64,000 bases of DNA from Paenibacillus sp. FSL H7-0331 (GCF_001956045.1 NZ_MRTH01000005.1:1-64000), one strand, 5' to 3'; counted from the first letter of the stretch, positions 51,845 through 62,380 are shown. Notes: a model not told the origin generated them from the letters alone. Translations and numbers: made by a program.

Positions 51845-53401
51845 ATGAGAAAAATTTATATATTCGATACGACGCTGAGAGATGGAGAGCAATCCCCAGG
51901 CGTGAACCTGAACATGCAGGAGAAGCTGGAGATCGCATTGCAGCTGGAAAGGCTGGGTGTCGACCGGATTGAAGCTGGATTTCCTGCGGCATCTCCCGGT
52001 GACTTGGCGGGTGTGAACGCGGTAGCTCGTGCGATCAAGAATGCATCAGTTATCGGTCTGGCCCGTTCCCGTGAGCAGGACATAGATGCCGTGCGTGAGG
52101 CGCTTAAGGGTGCTCAGGACCCTTGTCTTCACTTGTTTTTGGCTTCGTCCCCCATCCATCGTAAGTATAAGCTGAAGATGAGCAAGGAGCAAATGCTGGA
52201 GACGGCAGATAAGGCCATCCGTTATGCCAAGAAGTATTTTGACAAAATTGAGTTCTCACCTGAGGATGCGGGTCGTACAGAGCTTGACTTCCTGTGTGAA
52301 GTCACAGCAATGGCCATTCGTGCGGGTGCAACGGTCGTTAATATTCCAGACACGGTAGGCTATTTGAATCCGAGTGAGTTCGGCAACATTTTTAAAGTGT
52401 TAAAGGAAAATGTGCAGGATATTGAAAAGATTCAATTGAGTGCACATTGCCATGACGATTTGGGGATGGCTACCGCCAATGCGCTCGCAGCCGTACTGAA
52501 TGGTGCCGATCAAATTGAAGGAACGATCAATGGTATCGGAGAACGTGCCGGTAATACCTCGCTGGAGGAAGTGGCTATGGCACTGGAAACACGCCAGGAC
52601 TTCTTTCAAGCCAAAACTTCATTGGTGCTTGGTGAAATTGCCCGTACGAGCCGTCTGGTCAGCAAGCTGACAGGTATGGTTGTACCTGGCAACAAAGCGA
52701 TAGTAGGGGCTAATGCCTTTGCTCACGAATCGGGTATTCATCAGGATGGCATGTTGAAGGAAAAGACAACCTACGAGATTATGTCTCCGGAAATGATCGG
52801 TCTGAAAGAAAGCACACTCGTGTTGGGCAAACATTCCGGTCGTCATGCCTTCCGTGAAAAACTGATCGATATCGGGTATGAGCTGTCGGATGAACAAGTG
52901 AATACTGCATTTTCCAAATTCAAAGATTTAGCCGACAAGAAAAAGGAAGTTTCAGACGAAGATATCCGTGCGTTGATCGAAGAAAAGCTGATCGAAACAC
53001 CGGAGGTATTCGCTCTGGATAACCTGCAGCTATCCTATGGCAATCAATCCGTGCCTACGGCAACTATCCGTGTCACTACCTTGGATGGTGGCGCTGTGGA
53101 AGAGGCAGCTGTTGGCAATGGATCGGTTGATGCGATCTACAAGGCTATTGATAAGGTAACCAAGGAAGAGGTTGAATTGGAAGATTATTCAATCAAATCG
53201 GTTACTCAAGGTAAGGATGCACTGGGCGAGGTTCACGTACTGATGCGTCAGGGAGATTACTCGGTTCAGGGCCGCGGGGTCAGTACAGATATTCTTGAAG
53301 CTAGTGCAAGAGCGTATATCGATGCCATTAACCGATTGATCGAAAAACGCAAAACACCTGCCCGCACACGGAACAGCCGTGATAACGTAACCTTGATTTA
53401 A
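51845..53401 (+). CDS. leuA: 2-isopropylmalate synthase
   Basis: 518 residues. Committed step to leucine: acetyl-CoA plus 2-ketoisovalerate. The TIM-barrel catalytic domain opens with [18 protein letters not shown], has the [20 protein letters not shown] metal motif and [13 protein letters not shown]; a linker follows, then the C-terminal LeuA allosteric domain (about 390-500), which senses leucine. Ribosome site AGGAGGTGA. leuB, leuC and leuD do not follow in this window. Last gene of the T-box-controlled operon. Confidence 0.97.
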   Translation: MRKIYIFDTTLRDGEQSPGVNLNMQEKLEIALQLERLGVDRIEAGFPAASPGDLAGVNAVARAIKNASVIGLARSREQDIDAVREALKGAQDPCLHLFLASSPIHRKYKLKMSKEQMLETADKAIRYAKKYFDKIEFSPEDAGRTELDFLCEVTAMAIRAGATVVNIPDTVGYLNPSEFGNIFKVLKENVQDIEKIQLSAHCHDDLGMATANALAAVLNGADQIEGTINGIGERAGNTSLEEVAMALETRQDFFQAKTSLVLGEIARTSRLVSKLTGMVVPGNKAIVGANAFAHESGIHQDGMLKEKTTYEIMSPEMIGLKESTLVLGKHSGRHAFREKLIDIGYELSDEQVNTAFSKFKDLADKKKEVSDEDIRALIEEKLIETPEVFALDNLQLSYGNQSVPTATIRVTTLDGGAVEEAAVGNGSVDAIYKAIDKVTKEEVELEDYSIKSVTQGKDALGEVHVLMRQGDYSVQGRGVSTDILEASARAYIDAINRLIEKRKTPARTRNSRDNVTLI

Positions 53402-53452
53402 GATCAAAGCATTAAAGCAAGCAATTGTGGCTTTACGGTCCTTACATCCAAT

Positions 53453-53500
53453 AACATTCTGCTGCAGCGCTTTATGGCTTGCAGTGGAATGTTTATTTGT
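53453..53500 (+). terminator. Candidate terminator after leuA
   Basis: aacattc and gaatgtt, extended by ctgca/tgcag, form an interrupted stem followed by tatttgtt. Moderate strength. Confidence 0.55.
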
Positions 53501-53638
53501 TATGCAGCAAGATAAATCACAACGTCCACTGCACTGGGAATATTTAAATGAAGGAATCTTTTTGTGCCTGCCGAATTGGATTAGAATAACGGATAACATG
53601 TCGAATCCATATAGACACACTGAAGGAGGAGTTGTCCC

Positions 53639-55291
53639 TTGAAATCGCAAACGAGTCTTGTCAAATATATGCTGCTGCTCTCTCTGGTTCTGTTCATTGG
53701 CTGTACCAGTCTGGTGTTTCCACCGCGACAGGTTGCTGCTGCTGCTTCTTACGGCTATGAGGTGGCTCCCCAGGAGATTGTAGGAGTGACCAAGCCTACG
53801 ATTACCTTTTATTTTAAAACGACCATGACTGCCATTCCCGCTTACACCATGTATCTGAATGGTGAACCTGTGACTGCCTCTTATGATAAAGAGAAAGGTA
53901 CGTTCACTTATACACCAGACTATAGTTTGAAGCCGGGTTTGCAAAATGTGCGTATGTCCATTACTTATAGAGGGTATGAGCCTGTTGAGGCATCATGGAC
54001 CTTTACAGTGGCTCAGGACGCGATTAGCGACTTTACTGCCGCCAACCCGGAGCAGCTGGACGGATTTGCTGCGCTTAATGATTACAGGCTGCTTTATGGA
54101 TTACCCACCGTCAAGATGAACGGTCGTCTGAATGCCAGTGCTACGGCGCATGCCAAGTATTTGGATGCCAATAAAATTCAGCAAAGCCCGGATAGCATGG
54201 AAAGCCTGCATGAGGAGAACCCGAACAAAAAAGGATTTTTTGGTAAATCTCCATTAGAGCGCGGCGCTTACTTTGGTTACACATCAGGAGTAGGAGAAGA
54301 TGCTGCCTTTTATTCAGGGACTATCAGTCAAGTCATCGATGTCTTATTTGACGCTCCTTACCATCGGGACCCGTTTTTGAACCCGTATATCAAAGAGGTG
54401 GGGGTTGGCAAGGTAGGCGATTATACGATTATAGAATTTAGTTCGGAATCGGATACACCTGACAAGCTTGTCGTATCACCGGTTGAAGGGGATCGGTATG
54501 TGCCGACCTCGTTTAAAGGTGATGAACAGCCCGATCCATTGCGAGTTCATACTGCCCAAACGTATCCTGTTGGCTATCCGATCATGGCACAATATTACGG
54601 CTCAGAGGTGAAGAAGGTTAAGCTTCTAAGCGCGGAGCTGCTGGACAGTAGCAAAAAACCGTTTGATCTGCTAACAAATACACCAGATAACGATAGTGAT
54701 TTGACAAACGGAGTGATTGTTTTACCTCGCCAACCGCTTCAGTTCGATACGGCCTATCACGTGAAGCTTAACCTTCAAGTGACTCATCGTGATGGCAGCA
54801 TGAAGACGGAAGTCAAGGAATGGGATTTTTCAACGGAGCCTGCCGACCAGATCGGCAAGAAGAAGCTGCACCAGAACGCGACCGTATACAGGCAGAGCTA
54901 TCTCACGCTGAACCCTATTTCTCACACAGCAAGCTTTGGGCTGAATGCCAATAGCTATCAGGTCGATGGTATTGATTTTCCGATGAATCTGTCTCCTGCT
55001 ATTGTAGAAGGCTCGTCTTATTTATATATTCGTGATCTGGCTGCAGCTCTTGGGGCATCCGTAGAGTGGAATGAACAGCTGCGTGCAGTTGTTTATACAA
55101 AGAAGGGTTTGAAAGTCACCTTGTATACGACTATCAATGAGTATGAGATTAACGGGGTAACCTGGAAAACAGACACTCCGGCAAAGCTGATCGGGGAAAG
55201 CACCATGGTACCGGTTCGCCTGCTGGCGGAGGTGCTGGGTGCAAAAGTCGATTATTTGGATGCGACACGAACGGTAAAAATCACATATTAA
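53639..55291 (+). CDS. Secreted CAP-domain protein with C-terminal stalk domain
   Basis: 550 residues starting at TTG, with GGAGGA 8 bases upstream. Signal peptide (to about residue 35), an N-terminal beta region, a CAP/SCP-like domain (about 140-285; ALNDYRLLYGLPTVKMNGRL, LNASATAHAKYL, and the GEDAAF and VGVGKVGDYTIIEF motifs), and a C-terminal copper-amine-oxidase-N-like stalk domain (about 455-550; IRDLAAALGASVEWNEQLRA, VPVRLLAEVLGAKVDYLDAT). Stalk domains commonly tether proteins to the cell surface in Paenibacillus. Function unknown; CAP domains of spore formers occur in germination and wall-associated proteins. Confidence 0.85.
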   Translation: MKSQTSLVKYMLLLSLVLFIGCTSLVFPPRQVAAAASYGYEVAPQEIVGVTKPTITFYFKTTMTAIPAYTMYLNGEPVTASYDKEKGTFTYTPDYSLKPGLQNVRMSITYRGYEPVEASWTFTVAQDAISDFTAANPEQLDGFAALNDYRLLYGLPTVKMNGRLNASATAHAKYLDANKIQQSPDSMESLHEENPNKKGFFGKSPLERGAYFGYTSGVGEDAAFYSGTISQVIDVLFDAPYHRDPFLNPYIKEVGVGKVGDYTIIEFSSESDTPDKLVVSPVEGDRYVPTSFKGDEQPDPLRVHTAQTYPVGYPIMAQYYGSEVKKVKLLSAELLDSSKKPFDLLTNTPDNDSDLTNGVIVLPRQPLQFDTAYHVKLNLQVTHRDGSMKTEVKEWDFSTEPADQIGKKKLHQNATVYRQSYLTLNPISHTASFGLNANSYQVDGIDFPMNLSPAIVEGSSYLYIRDLAAALGASVEWNEQLRAVVYTKKGLKVTLYTTINEYEINGVTWKTDTPAKLIGESTMVPVRLLAEVLGAKVDYLDATRTVKITY

Positions 55292-55396
55292 CACTGCTCT
55301 TTCCCATCCATATACCTATTCTGCTTGTACGCCCAATCTTTACAACTCCCAACTACATACCATATCTAAGAACTGTATGAGGGGAGGATGAAATCA

Positions 55397-55519
55397 ATGG
55401 GCTTGGTAGCAGGAGCAGGTTGTGGAGTTGGTCCGGTTGTTGGCGGTATTCGCACGAGCACAGGCGCAATATTGGTATTATTCATTCTATTGGTCATCAT
55501 TACTCGCAGTTGTTTATAA
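55397..55519 (+). CDS. YjcZ-like small membrane peptide
   Basis: 40 residues: a Gly/Val-rich start (MGLVAGAGCGVGPVVGG) followed by a single membrane helix (GAILVLFILLVIITRSCL). This is the pattern of the small YjcZ/sporulation-type peptides common in Bacillales. GGGGAGGATG lies about 7 bases upstream. Too short to name with certainty. Confidence 0.65.
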   Translation: MGLVAGAGCGVGPVVGGIRTSTGAILVLFILLVIITRSCL

Positions 55520-55533
55520 TCATATATGCAATG

Positions 55534-55567
55534 TACAAGCCTCTGGGGACACTGGGGGCTTTTTTGT
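55534..55567 (+). terminator. Terminator after YjcZ-like gene
   Basis: A short GC stem (agcctc / ggggct) followed by TTTTTTG. Confidence 0.6.
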
Positions 55568-55769
55568 ATACATCTGTATGTAAAATACAGGAAAAAAATA
55601 GCATATTTTTTAGAGATAGATCTTGTATAATGAGGATGAGTGGAATGCTTCTCTCATTGTAGTATAACCTTGAAAAATCAAACATAAATTCTTTATTTTT
55701 ATGTCTATACCATGCTGCTGATAGGAGCTTAGAATGAAATCAAACTAAACTTACAGGGGGAGTTGAAGA

Positions 55770-57101
55770 ATGTACAGCACTAAATATTTGGGTGTGTTTC
55801 TGGCGGTATCCCTGATAAGCATAGTTGCTGCTTGCGCAAATAAATATGATGCTTCTTCAATCGGTCAAGGATTTGGAGCCGACCGTAGGTCTGACCACGG
55901 TGGAATTACCCTGTCACTCCAAACCCTTCAGTCAGATAAAAATTCCCCTTCCTATTTAATTGAAGAAAAAATTGTCAATGATTATATGCAAATTCACCCC
56001 AATATTACAATTGAATTTGATCGTCTGAATACCGAACAACAGAAAAACAAGCTTAAAGCACAAGCCGCATCCGGTGAAGTAGCCGATATTACGATGGTAA
56101 ATCCAGGAGCCCAAATGAAACCGTTTGTTGACAGCGGTGTGCTCGCCCCTTTAGACGATATCCTGGAGGGTGAATTAAAAGCGACATTCCAAGGCGGTGT
56201 GCTCAACTATTATACGTTTGATGGAAAAGTGTATGCGCTACCATATAATCTGAACATTGCTGGAATCTTTTATAATAAGGATATATTTGCCAAAGCAGGA
56301 TTGAGCTTTCCCAAAACCTTCGAAGAATTAATCGAGGTCACCAAGCAGCTTAGAGCCAAAGGCGTCACTCCGATAGCCATCGGTGCCAAGGATCGTTGGA
56401 CAACTTCCTTTTTGTTTATGAATATTCTTCAGCGGCTTAATGGTGGTCCCGGCTTTCTGCAGGATATCATTAATAACAAAAGGAATTTTAATGATCCGGT
56501 CTTTGTCCATGCCGTTCTGAAGCTGCAAAATTTGATTCAGGCAGGTGCATTTGATGAAGGAGCAACGTCCGTCGATTCTTTAACGGCCTCCAATTTATTT
56601 CGAACCGGCAGGGCTGCGATGTATTACATAGGAACCTGGGAGGTTCCCAAGATTGAAACCTGGCCAGATAAGGAAAAAGTAGGATTCATGAAGTTTCCTA
56701 CTGTTGAGGGGCAGGGCGATCCGAATGATTTCATGATTGCACCTGGAACCGCGTATACATTATCTGCCAAAAGCAAACATTTGGAGGAAAGTAAACAATT
56801 TTTGAAATATCTCATGTTGAATTATCCGACAGTAGCTTTCAAGATGAACGCGGCAGTAGGCCTCAGTCAAAAGGTGAAGGGTGACTTTAAAGCAGCCAGC
56901 TACTCTCAATTGCAGATAGAAACCTTGAATATGTTTAAGGATATCAAAGGCGGGGAAATGAATTTTGACAATGTGATTGCTCCAGCTGTTGCTCAAACCC
57001 ATTTGGATCAGCTGCAAAATCTTTTTGTGCAGCATGTGAAGCCTGAAGATGTGGCCAAAGAACATCAGGTTTCATGGGAGCTCAATACGAAACGAAAATG
57101 A
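55770..57101 (+). CDS. Sugar-type ABC solute-binding lipoprotein (family 1)
   Basis: 443 residues. Lipoprotein signal with lipobox V-A-A-C, then an SBP_bac_1 fold: YMQIHPNITIEFDRLNTEQQ, DITMVNPGAQMKPFVDSGVL, YALPYNLNIAGIFYNKDIFA and GRAAMYYIGTWEVPK are typical of carbohydrate-binding CUT1 proteins. No sugar permeases are adjacent; instead a YesM/YesN-type kinase and regulator follow 58 bases later. It may work as an external sensor subunit for the kinase, or with permeases elsewhere. Confidence 0.9.
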   Translation: MYSTKYLGVFLAVSLISIVAACANKYDASSIGQGFGADRRSDHGGITLSLQTLQSDKNSPSYLIEEKIVNDYMQIHPNITIEFDRLNTEQQKNKLKAQAASGEVADITMVNPGAQMKPFVDSGVLAPLDDILEGELKATFQGGVLNYYTFDGKVYALPYNLNIAGIFYNKDIFAKAGLSFPKTFEELIEVTKQLRAKGVTPIAIGAKDRWTTSFLFMNILQRLNGGPGFLQDIINNKRNFNDPVFVHAVLKLQNLIQAGAFDEGATSVDSLTASNLFRTGRAAMYYIGTWEVPKIETWPDKEKVGFMKFPTVEGQGDPNDFMIAPGTAYTLSAKSKHLEESKQFLKYLMLNYPTVAFKMNAAVGLSQKVKGDFKAASYSQLQIETLNMFKDIKGGEMNFDNVIAPAVAQTHLDQLQNLFVQHVKPEDVAKEHQVSWELNTKRK

Positions 57102-57159
57102 CACAGAGCTTGCGATTGTGAAGTAGGTTTTCTTCGAAAACTCTAAGGAGGGACTTTCA

Positions 57160-59058
57160 TTGAAAAAATTTCGCTGGAACACCATCAGCGTAAGATTGTT
57201 CATTTGGTTCCTCTTCTCTACGCTGTTTCTTGTCCTATTATTGGCTAGCATTTTTTATACATATAGCACGAATCAAATGAGCTTGAGAATTGCTGAGATC
57301 GCTAGGAAAAATGTTTCTCAAGCTGCTGATAATTTCAATTTGCTGGCACAGGGCTACAACAGCTTGTCCAAATCAATAACAGCGAGCTCTGATGTGCAGC
57401 GGGTTCTTGCAGAGGACGAAACGACCCCAGCCCTGCAGCTCATCAACAACCGAACGATTATTAATTTGCTGGAAGCGGCATTTTACAGCAGGAATGATCT
57501 TGTTGGCATTCATATCATTACCAATTGGGGAAAGGTGTATAGCTACGAAGCGGCAACTCACCCTTATGTGACAAATCCCTTGGAAAGTACCTGGTATGAT
57601 GAAATCCGGCATTCTCAGGGCGAGCTGCTGTGGTTTGGTATGAAGCAACCAACATTGACCGTGCAAGACCAACCGGTCTTTTCGTTTGGTAGACTGATTT
57701 ATGACCTGTATTCACGCGAGCCTATCGGAGTTCTGCTTATTGAAGCCAGTCCTCGTCCTATACTTTCGACCTTGAGCAATCTTCATATGGGAGCAGGCAG
57801 TCTGGCCTTCATCATGAAGCCGGCCGATACGCGCTATCCAGGGATGCCGAATAAAAACGAAATATTGGCTGAGTCCGGGCGAAGCAGTGAGCAATTTCCC
57901 GAAATCGATCTTTTGCTCAATGACAGGGAAGCAGTGCGAATGTCCAAGCAGGTCGATACAGACCCGGAGCATTTGATCGTCATGGAGGAGCAGTCCAATT
58001 TGAAATGGTCGATTGTCAGTGTCACACCCAAATCTAATTTTCAGGTGCAGCTGCAGGAGGCGAATCGTTATTTTCTTATCGTTCTCTGCTTTTTGCTATT
58101 GGCCGCGGTCATCTTGGCAACGATCATGTCGCGGTCCATTTCAGCTCCTATTATTCGACTGGTTCGTGAGATGAAGGCGCTGGAGCGGGGCCAATTAAAT
58201 ACAATTGTCGAAATACGTTCCTTTGAAGAAATGAATTATTTGGTAGCGAATTTTAATCAAATGGTCAGTCGAATCAAGCAGCTCGTTGACAGGGTGCGTA
58301 TTGTGACAGCCAGTGAAAAAAATGCTCAGCTCTATGCGCTGCAGTCTCAGGTAAATCCCCATTTTTTATATAACACGTTGGATATGATTTATTGGGAGCT
58401 GGATGATAGGAAAAATGATAAATTAGGGGATGTCATATTGGCGCTTTCGAAAATGTTTCGTTACAGCAGCGAATGGCATCATTCAGACGTCACTTTGCAA
58501 GAAGAATTGGACCAAACCCACAATTATTTGCACATCATTCAAGCCCGCTCTGGCGGACGTTTGCAAATTGATCTGAATATTCCTGATGAGTGGCTGCAGG
58601 TTCAAATTCCGAAAATGACGCTCCAGCCGTTGATTGAAAATGCCGTAGTCCACGGCCTTTCGAAATTAGATCGATCGGGTTTGATATCTGTCCATATGGA
58701 AATTGGCGAACAAGACTTACAAATACGTATACAAGACAACGGGAGCGGCATATCCTATCCCAAGCTCGTCGATCTTCAAAAAACACTAGAAAAAGTCATG
58801 CTGCTTGAATTGCATCACTTCGAGGAGGAAGAGAAAAACTATCGGGTTATGGAACAAGCCAATCCGGTCGGAACGGCTAGTGCCGGCATCGGCTTGGTGA
58901 ACGTGCATCGCAGGCTTGTGCTGAAATTCGGAGCCTTATACGGTCTGCAAATCACAAGCGAACAAGGCAGCGGTACTACCATTACGATTACTCTCCCGAG
59001 AGATATTCCTGTTTCTTCGATGGTTCATGATCCTGTTAGGAGTGGAGGGGCATTATGA
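57160..59058 (+). CDS. YesM-type sensor histidine kinase
   Basis: 632 residues from TTG with AAGGAGGG 7 bases upstream. First membrane helix ~13-34, extracellular cache-type sensor ~35-300, second helix ~305-325, HAMP ~325-380, then the His_kinase domain with SQVNPHFLYNTLDMIYWELD (phospho-His) and an HATPase with LQPLIENAVVHGLSKLDRSG, IQDNGSGI and GIGLVNVHRRL. It phosphorylates the downstream regulator, with which it overlaps by four bases. In this family signals are usually sugars or peptides, often presented by a binding protein. Confidence 0.93.
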   Translation: MKKFRWNTISVRLFIWFLFSTLFLVLLLASIFYTYSTNQMSLRIAEIARKNVSQAADNFNLLAQGYNSLSKSITASSDVQRVLAEDETTPALQLINNRTIINLLEAAFYSRNDLVGIHIITNWGKVYSYEAATHPYVTNPLESTWYDEIRHSQGELLWFGMKQPTLTVQDQPVFSFGRLIYDLYSREPIGVLLIEASPRPILSTLSNLHMGAGSLAFIMKPADTRYPGMPNKNEILAESGRSSEQFPEIDLLLNDREAVRMSKQVDTDPEHLIVMEEQSNLKWSIVSVTPKSNFQVQLQEANRYFLIVLCFLLLAAVILATIMSRSISAPIIRLVREMKALERGQLNTIVEIRSFEEMNYLVANFNQMVSRIKQLVDRVRIVTASEKNAQLYALQSQVNPHFLYNTLDMIYWELDDRKNDKLGDVILALSKMFRYSSEWHHSDVTLQEELDQTHNYLHIIQARSGGRLQIDLNIPDEWLQVQIPKMTLQPLIENAVVHGLSKLDRSGLISVHMEIGEQDLQIRIQDNGSGISYPKLVDLQKTLEKVMLLELHHFEEEEKNYRVMEQANPVGTASAGIGLVNVHRRLVLKFGALYGLQITSEQGSGTTITITLPRDIPVSSMVHDPVRSGGAL

Positions 59059-60221
59059 ATATACTTGTTGTGGATGATGAAAGGTCGATTCGTGATGGCT
59101 TTAAGAGGACGCTCGACAAGGCGTACCCTCATATGAATGTTATGACTGCAGAGTCCTGCCAGGAAGCGATCATTGTGCTGCTGAGTGAACGTATTCATAT
59201 CCTGCTGCTTGATATTATGATGCCGGCTATGGATGGGTTGGAGCTGCTGGCTGCCCTGCGGGAATCACACCTAAGCACCAAAGTGGTCATTATATCGGCC
59301 CATTCCAAGTTTGCGTATGCCCAGGAAGCACTGCGCTTAGGGGTCAAGGATTATGTGGTGAAACCGGTTGGCAAGGAGCCGTTGATCAAGATTATCTCTA
59401 TGCTGGAAAACGAATGGATAGAAGAAATGAGAGATTTATCGGAAAAGGATTTGATTCATTTAAATTTGAACTATTTGAGGGAGGCCGTATTTCGCCGCTG
59501 GGTACGAGGGCTGGATATCGGCAGATTTGACGTATCGCGATTTGTTGAAAGCCATCCTCGATTTCATCTTGTATTTGTTCAATTGGAAACGAATCAGGAT
59601 ATATCTTTAAAGCATTTTGTGATCGAAAATGTATTGTCCGAATGGTTTGAAATGAATGGTAACGGCTTTATCGTCAGCCTGGAAGGCAATATCCTGGTGG
59701 GAGTCGTGACGCTCCGGGAGGATACGGGAATCTGCTCATTTGAAGAGGGTGCAAGAAAGCATCTTGATCAATGCTTAAAGGTCCCCTATCAGATGGTTGT
59801 TAGTCGGTTGCTGACCGATTTTCATTCCATTCCCGACGAAATTAAAAACCTGCAGCTAACCGGATTCTCAGCCTTGAAGAAGGATGTGCCAGCAAGCAAA
59901 AACGATGAGACCATCACTATTGCCCTTCAATATATTCGTGGGCACTTTCAGGATACATTATCACTTGAAAAAGTAGCCTCTATTGTCTATTTAAATCCGA
60001 TTTATTTTAGCCAGCTGTTCAAACAAAAGACAGGGATCGGCTACAAGGATTACGTGACACAGCTGCGAATGGAAAGAGCCAAGGAGCTGCTGGCTAATCG
60101 GGGTCTAAGAGTCACGGATGTCGCCAGACTCGTTGGCTACGACGATCTTCGTCATTTTACACAAGTATTCCGCAAAAATTATCATTGTACGCCAACCGAA
60201 TATCGAAACGAGCTTACATGA
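59055..60221 (+). CDS. YesN-type response regulator with AraC HTH
   Basis: 388 residues. Receiver domain 1-120 (ILVVDDERSIRDGFKRTLDK, phospho-Asp at D53 in LLDIMMPAMDG, Lys in DYVVKPVGK), a middle region of unknown fold, and an AraC-type double HTH at the C-terminus (LEKVASIVYLNPIYFSQLFK and VTDVARLVGYDDLRHFTQVF). It probably activates nearby transport genes: the binding-protein gene upstream or the importer operon 193 bases downstream. Confidence 0.93.
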   Translation: MNILVVDDERSIRDGFKRTLDKAYPHMNVMTAESCQEAIIVLLSERIHILLLDIMMPAMDGLELLAALRESHLSTKVVIISAHSKFAYAQEALRLGVKDYVVKPVGKEPLIKIISMLENEWIEEMRDLSEKDLIHLNLNYLREAVFRRWVRGLDIGRFDVSRFVESHPRFHLVFVQLETNQDISLKHFVIENVLSEWFEMNGNGFIVSLEGNILVGVVTLREDTGICSFEEGARKHLDQCLKVPYQMVVSRLLTDFHSIPDEIKNLQLTGFSALKKDVPASKNDETITIALQYIRGHFQDTLSLEKVASIVYLNPIYFSQLFKQKTGIGYKDYVTQLRMERAKELLANRGLRVTDVARLVGYDDLRHFTQVFRKNYHCTPTEYRNELT

Positions 60222-60414
60222 GGGGAAATATCCATTCAAGCCCGCTCAAATTAATGAACAATTTCATTGAAAAAACAAACCAAACTCCTTTAGTTTGTGT
60301 CCTATACCAGGCTGGAGGGGTCACGTACAATAACAGAGAAAGCAATAATATGACATTAAAAATCATATTTGGAATTAACAGCGCTTTCAAAACTTAGGTA
60401 CGGAGGGGAAAACA

Positions 60415-62256
60415 ATGAGGCTCAACAAAATGTCCAGCTTGATCTGTGCATTCGTACTCACGCCAGCTCTATTGGTAGGCTGTAGTTCGGCCACACCACC
60501 ACCAGCGGCTATGAACCAGCCTGTCAAGCAGGAACCCGCTAAACCCGCAACACCGGCGGTCACACCACCTGCGCCTGCAGCAGCAGCTCCAAGCGGGGAT
60601 GCCAAGGAAACGCCAAGAAATGAGACTTTGTACATTAATGGTCTGCAATGGGGGGCGCCAACCAACTTCAATTTATTGAGCGGTAATCCTGCCTTTCCGA
60701 TCAACTACGGCAACTCCCGGGAACTGATCTACGAAACCTTGTTTATGATCAACATGCTTGATGGCAAGCTCGAGCCCTTGCTTGGAACCAAATATACCTG
60801 GACAGATGATTTTACGATGAAGGTCGAGTTGAATAAGGATGCCAAGTGGAGCGACGGGAAGCCATTTACCTCCGATGACGCTGTCTATACGTATATGCTT
60901 GGCAAGAAGTATCAGGTGAACTGGAGCAGCTTTTGGACATTCCTGGAGGACGTTACTGCCGACGGTCCGAATGCTTTCAATATTAAGCTAAAGAAAGACA
61001 ATCCTAACAAGCTTACGGTACTGGACAGTATTGATCTGATCCCGATGCTTCCTAAGCATATCTGGGAGGAGATTGAAAAGAAATCGAATAATGATCTGGC
61101 AACGATCCGGAAAGAATTCAATGCAAGCCCTGTAGGTACCGGACCTTATAAAATGTATTTCTACAACGACCAGAAGATCACTGTTGCCAGAGACGATAAT
61201 TACTGGGGTAAGGCGCTGTTCGGCGGAAAGCTGGCTGCACCGAAGTATATCACTCACGTGATTTACAAGGATAATGCTGCAGGCGATCTGGCTTTCAAAA
61301 GCGGTCAGGTTGACGTATCCCAGCAGTTCATTCCTCAGGTTTGGAACATGTGGAAGGATGGGGCTCCCGTCAAAACCTACATGAAGGATGCTCCTTATTA
61401 TTTGCCGGGCTCGATACCTTCGATTTTCTTCAATATGTCGAAAAAAGGTCTCGACAATGTGGATGTAAGAAAAGCCATTGCGATGGCAATCGACTATAAA
61501 AAGGTATCCGATCTGGCGATGAGTGGTTATTCTTCTGCCATGAAGCCATCGATCACATTGGATTCGGATGCCGAGAAGAAATATGTCGATCAGGACGCGA
61601 TCAAGTCACTCCAATGGACAACGGATGTAGCTGGGGCGAATGCGCTGCTGGATAAAATCGGCGCCAAAAAAGGTGCGGATGGCATTCGTGTACTGGACGG
61701 AACCCGACTTGGACCGTACGATGTGGAGTGTCCTTACGGCTGGTCGGACTGGAACGCATCGCTCGAGATTGTCGCGCAAAATGCGAAAGCGATTGGTATT
61801 GAAATTAGAACCAAATTCCCGGAACAGCCTGTGTGGAATAACGATCTGCAAACGGGTAAATTCGATATTATCATGAATACACCAGCGGGGGGAATCAGCC
61901 CGAGCCAACCGTGGAACCGTGCAAGAACGATTATGTATTCCAAAGGTGTAGCAGCAGCTGGCGAAATGGCGTTCTGGAACTGGGGACGTTATAAAAACGA
62001 ACAGGCGGATCAAATTATCGACAAAATCCCAACGATCTCGGATGAGGCTCAAGTCAAGGCTCTGTATACGGAGCTTACCAAGATCTGGCTCAAAGACATT
62101 CCATCGATTCCTTTGATGTACAGACCGTGGGTGTTCCATACCGTTAACGAATCGATATGGAAAGGATTCCCTTCCCAAGGGGATGGTTCTAACATTCCTC
62201 CGCAAATCGCGATCGACGGGGCCGGTATCAAAGCGCTGTATCAAATTCACAACTAA
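60415..62256 (+). CDS. Peptide/oligosaccharide ABC transporter solute-binding lipoprotein (SBP_bac_5)
   Basis: 613 residues. Lipobox L-V-G-C, a Pro/Ala-rich linker (to about residue 65), then the large DppA/OppA-type fold: RELIYETLFMINMLDGKLEP, TMKVELNKDAKWSDGKPFTS, ASPVGTGPYKMYFY and the late IPLMYRPWVFHTVN. Members bind oligopeptides, nickel or, in Paenibacillus and Thermotoga relatives, oligosaccharides. The neighbouring carbohydrate-type regulator favours a glycan, but this is inference. GGAGGGG upstream. Confidence 0.92.
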   Translation: MRLNKMSSLICAFVLTPALLVGCSSATPPPAAMNQPVKQEPAKPATPAVTPPAPAAAAPSGDAKETPRNETLYINGLQWGAPTNFNLLSGNPAFPINYGNSRELIYETLFMINMLDGKLEPLLGTKYTWTDDFTMKVELNKDAKWSDGKPFTSDDAVYTYMLGKKYQVNWSSFWTFLEDVTADGPNAFNIKLKKDNPNKLTVLDSIDLIPMLPKHIWEEIEKKSNNDLATIRKEFNASPVGTGPYKMYFYNDQKITVARDDNYWGKALFGGKLAAPKYITHVIYKDNAAGDLAFKSGQVDVSQQFIPQVWNMWKDGAPVKTYMKDAPYYLPGSIPSIFFNMSKKGLDNVDVRKAIAMAIDYKKVSDLAMSGYSSAMKPSITLDSDAEKKYVDQDAIKSLQWTTDVAGANALLDKIGAKKGADGIRVLDGTRLGPYDVECPYGWSDWNASLEIVAQNAKAIGIEIRTKFPEQPVWNNDLQTGKFDIIMNTPAGGISPSQPWNRARTIMYSKGVAAAGEMAFWNWGRYKNEQADQIIDKIPTISDEAQVKALYTELTKIWLKDIPSIPLMYRPWVFHTVNESIWKGFPSQGDGSNIPPQIAIDGAGIKALYQIHN

Positions 62257-62293
62257 TCGTTGAATAGGTTTGTGGCAACATCATAAAGCTGGG

Positions 62294-62334
62294 GGCCTAT
62301 ATTTGGTTGAACAACCCGAATATAGGCTTCTTTC
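62294..62334 (+). terminator. Hairpin between binding-protein and permease genes
   Basis: gcctatatt and aatataggc pair around ~14 bases, followed by TTCTTTC. As in the iron operon at 21342-21380, it lies between a binding-protein gene and its permeases and could reduce read-through. Confidence 0.65.
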
Positions 62335-62380
62335 TAACCGGTCCCTATATGAATAACATCTGCTGAGGAGCGTGTAAAAT

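Noticed and set aside
53427..53642. A 71-codon plus-strand frame in the leuA-CAP gap
   Set aside because: It covers the likely leuA terminator, has no ribosome site and ends within the next gene's start.
53189..53944. A 251-codon minus-strand frame across the leuA end and CAP protein start
   Set aside because: It overlaps two well-supported genes and the protein has no recognisable domains.
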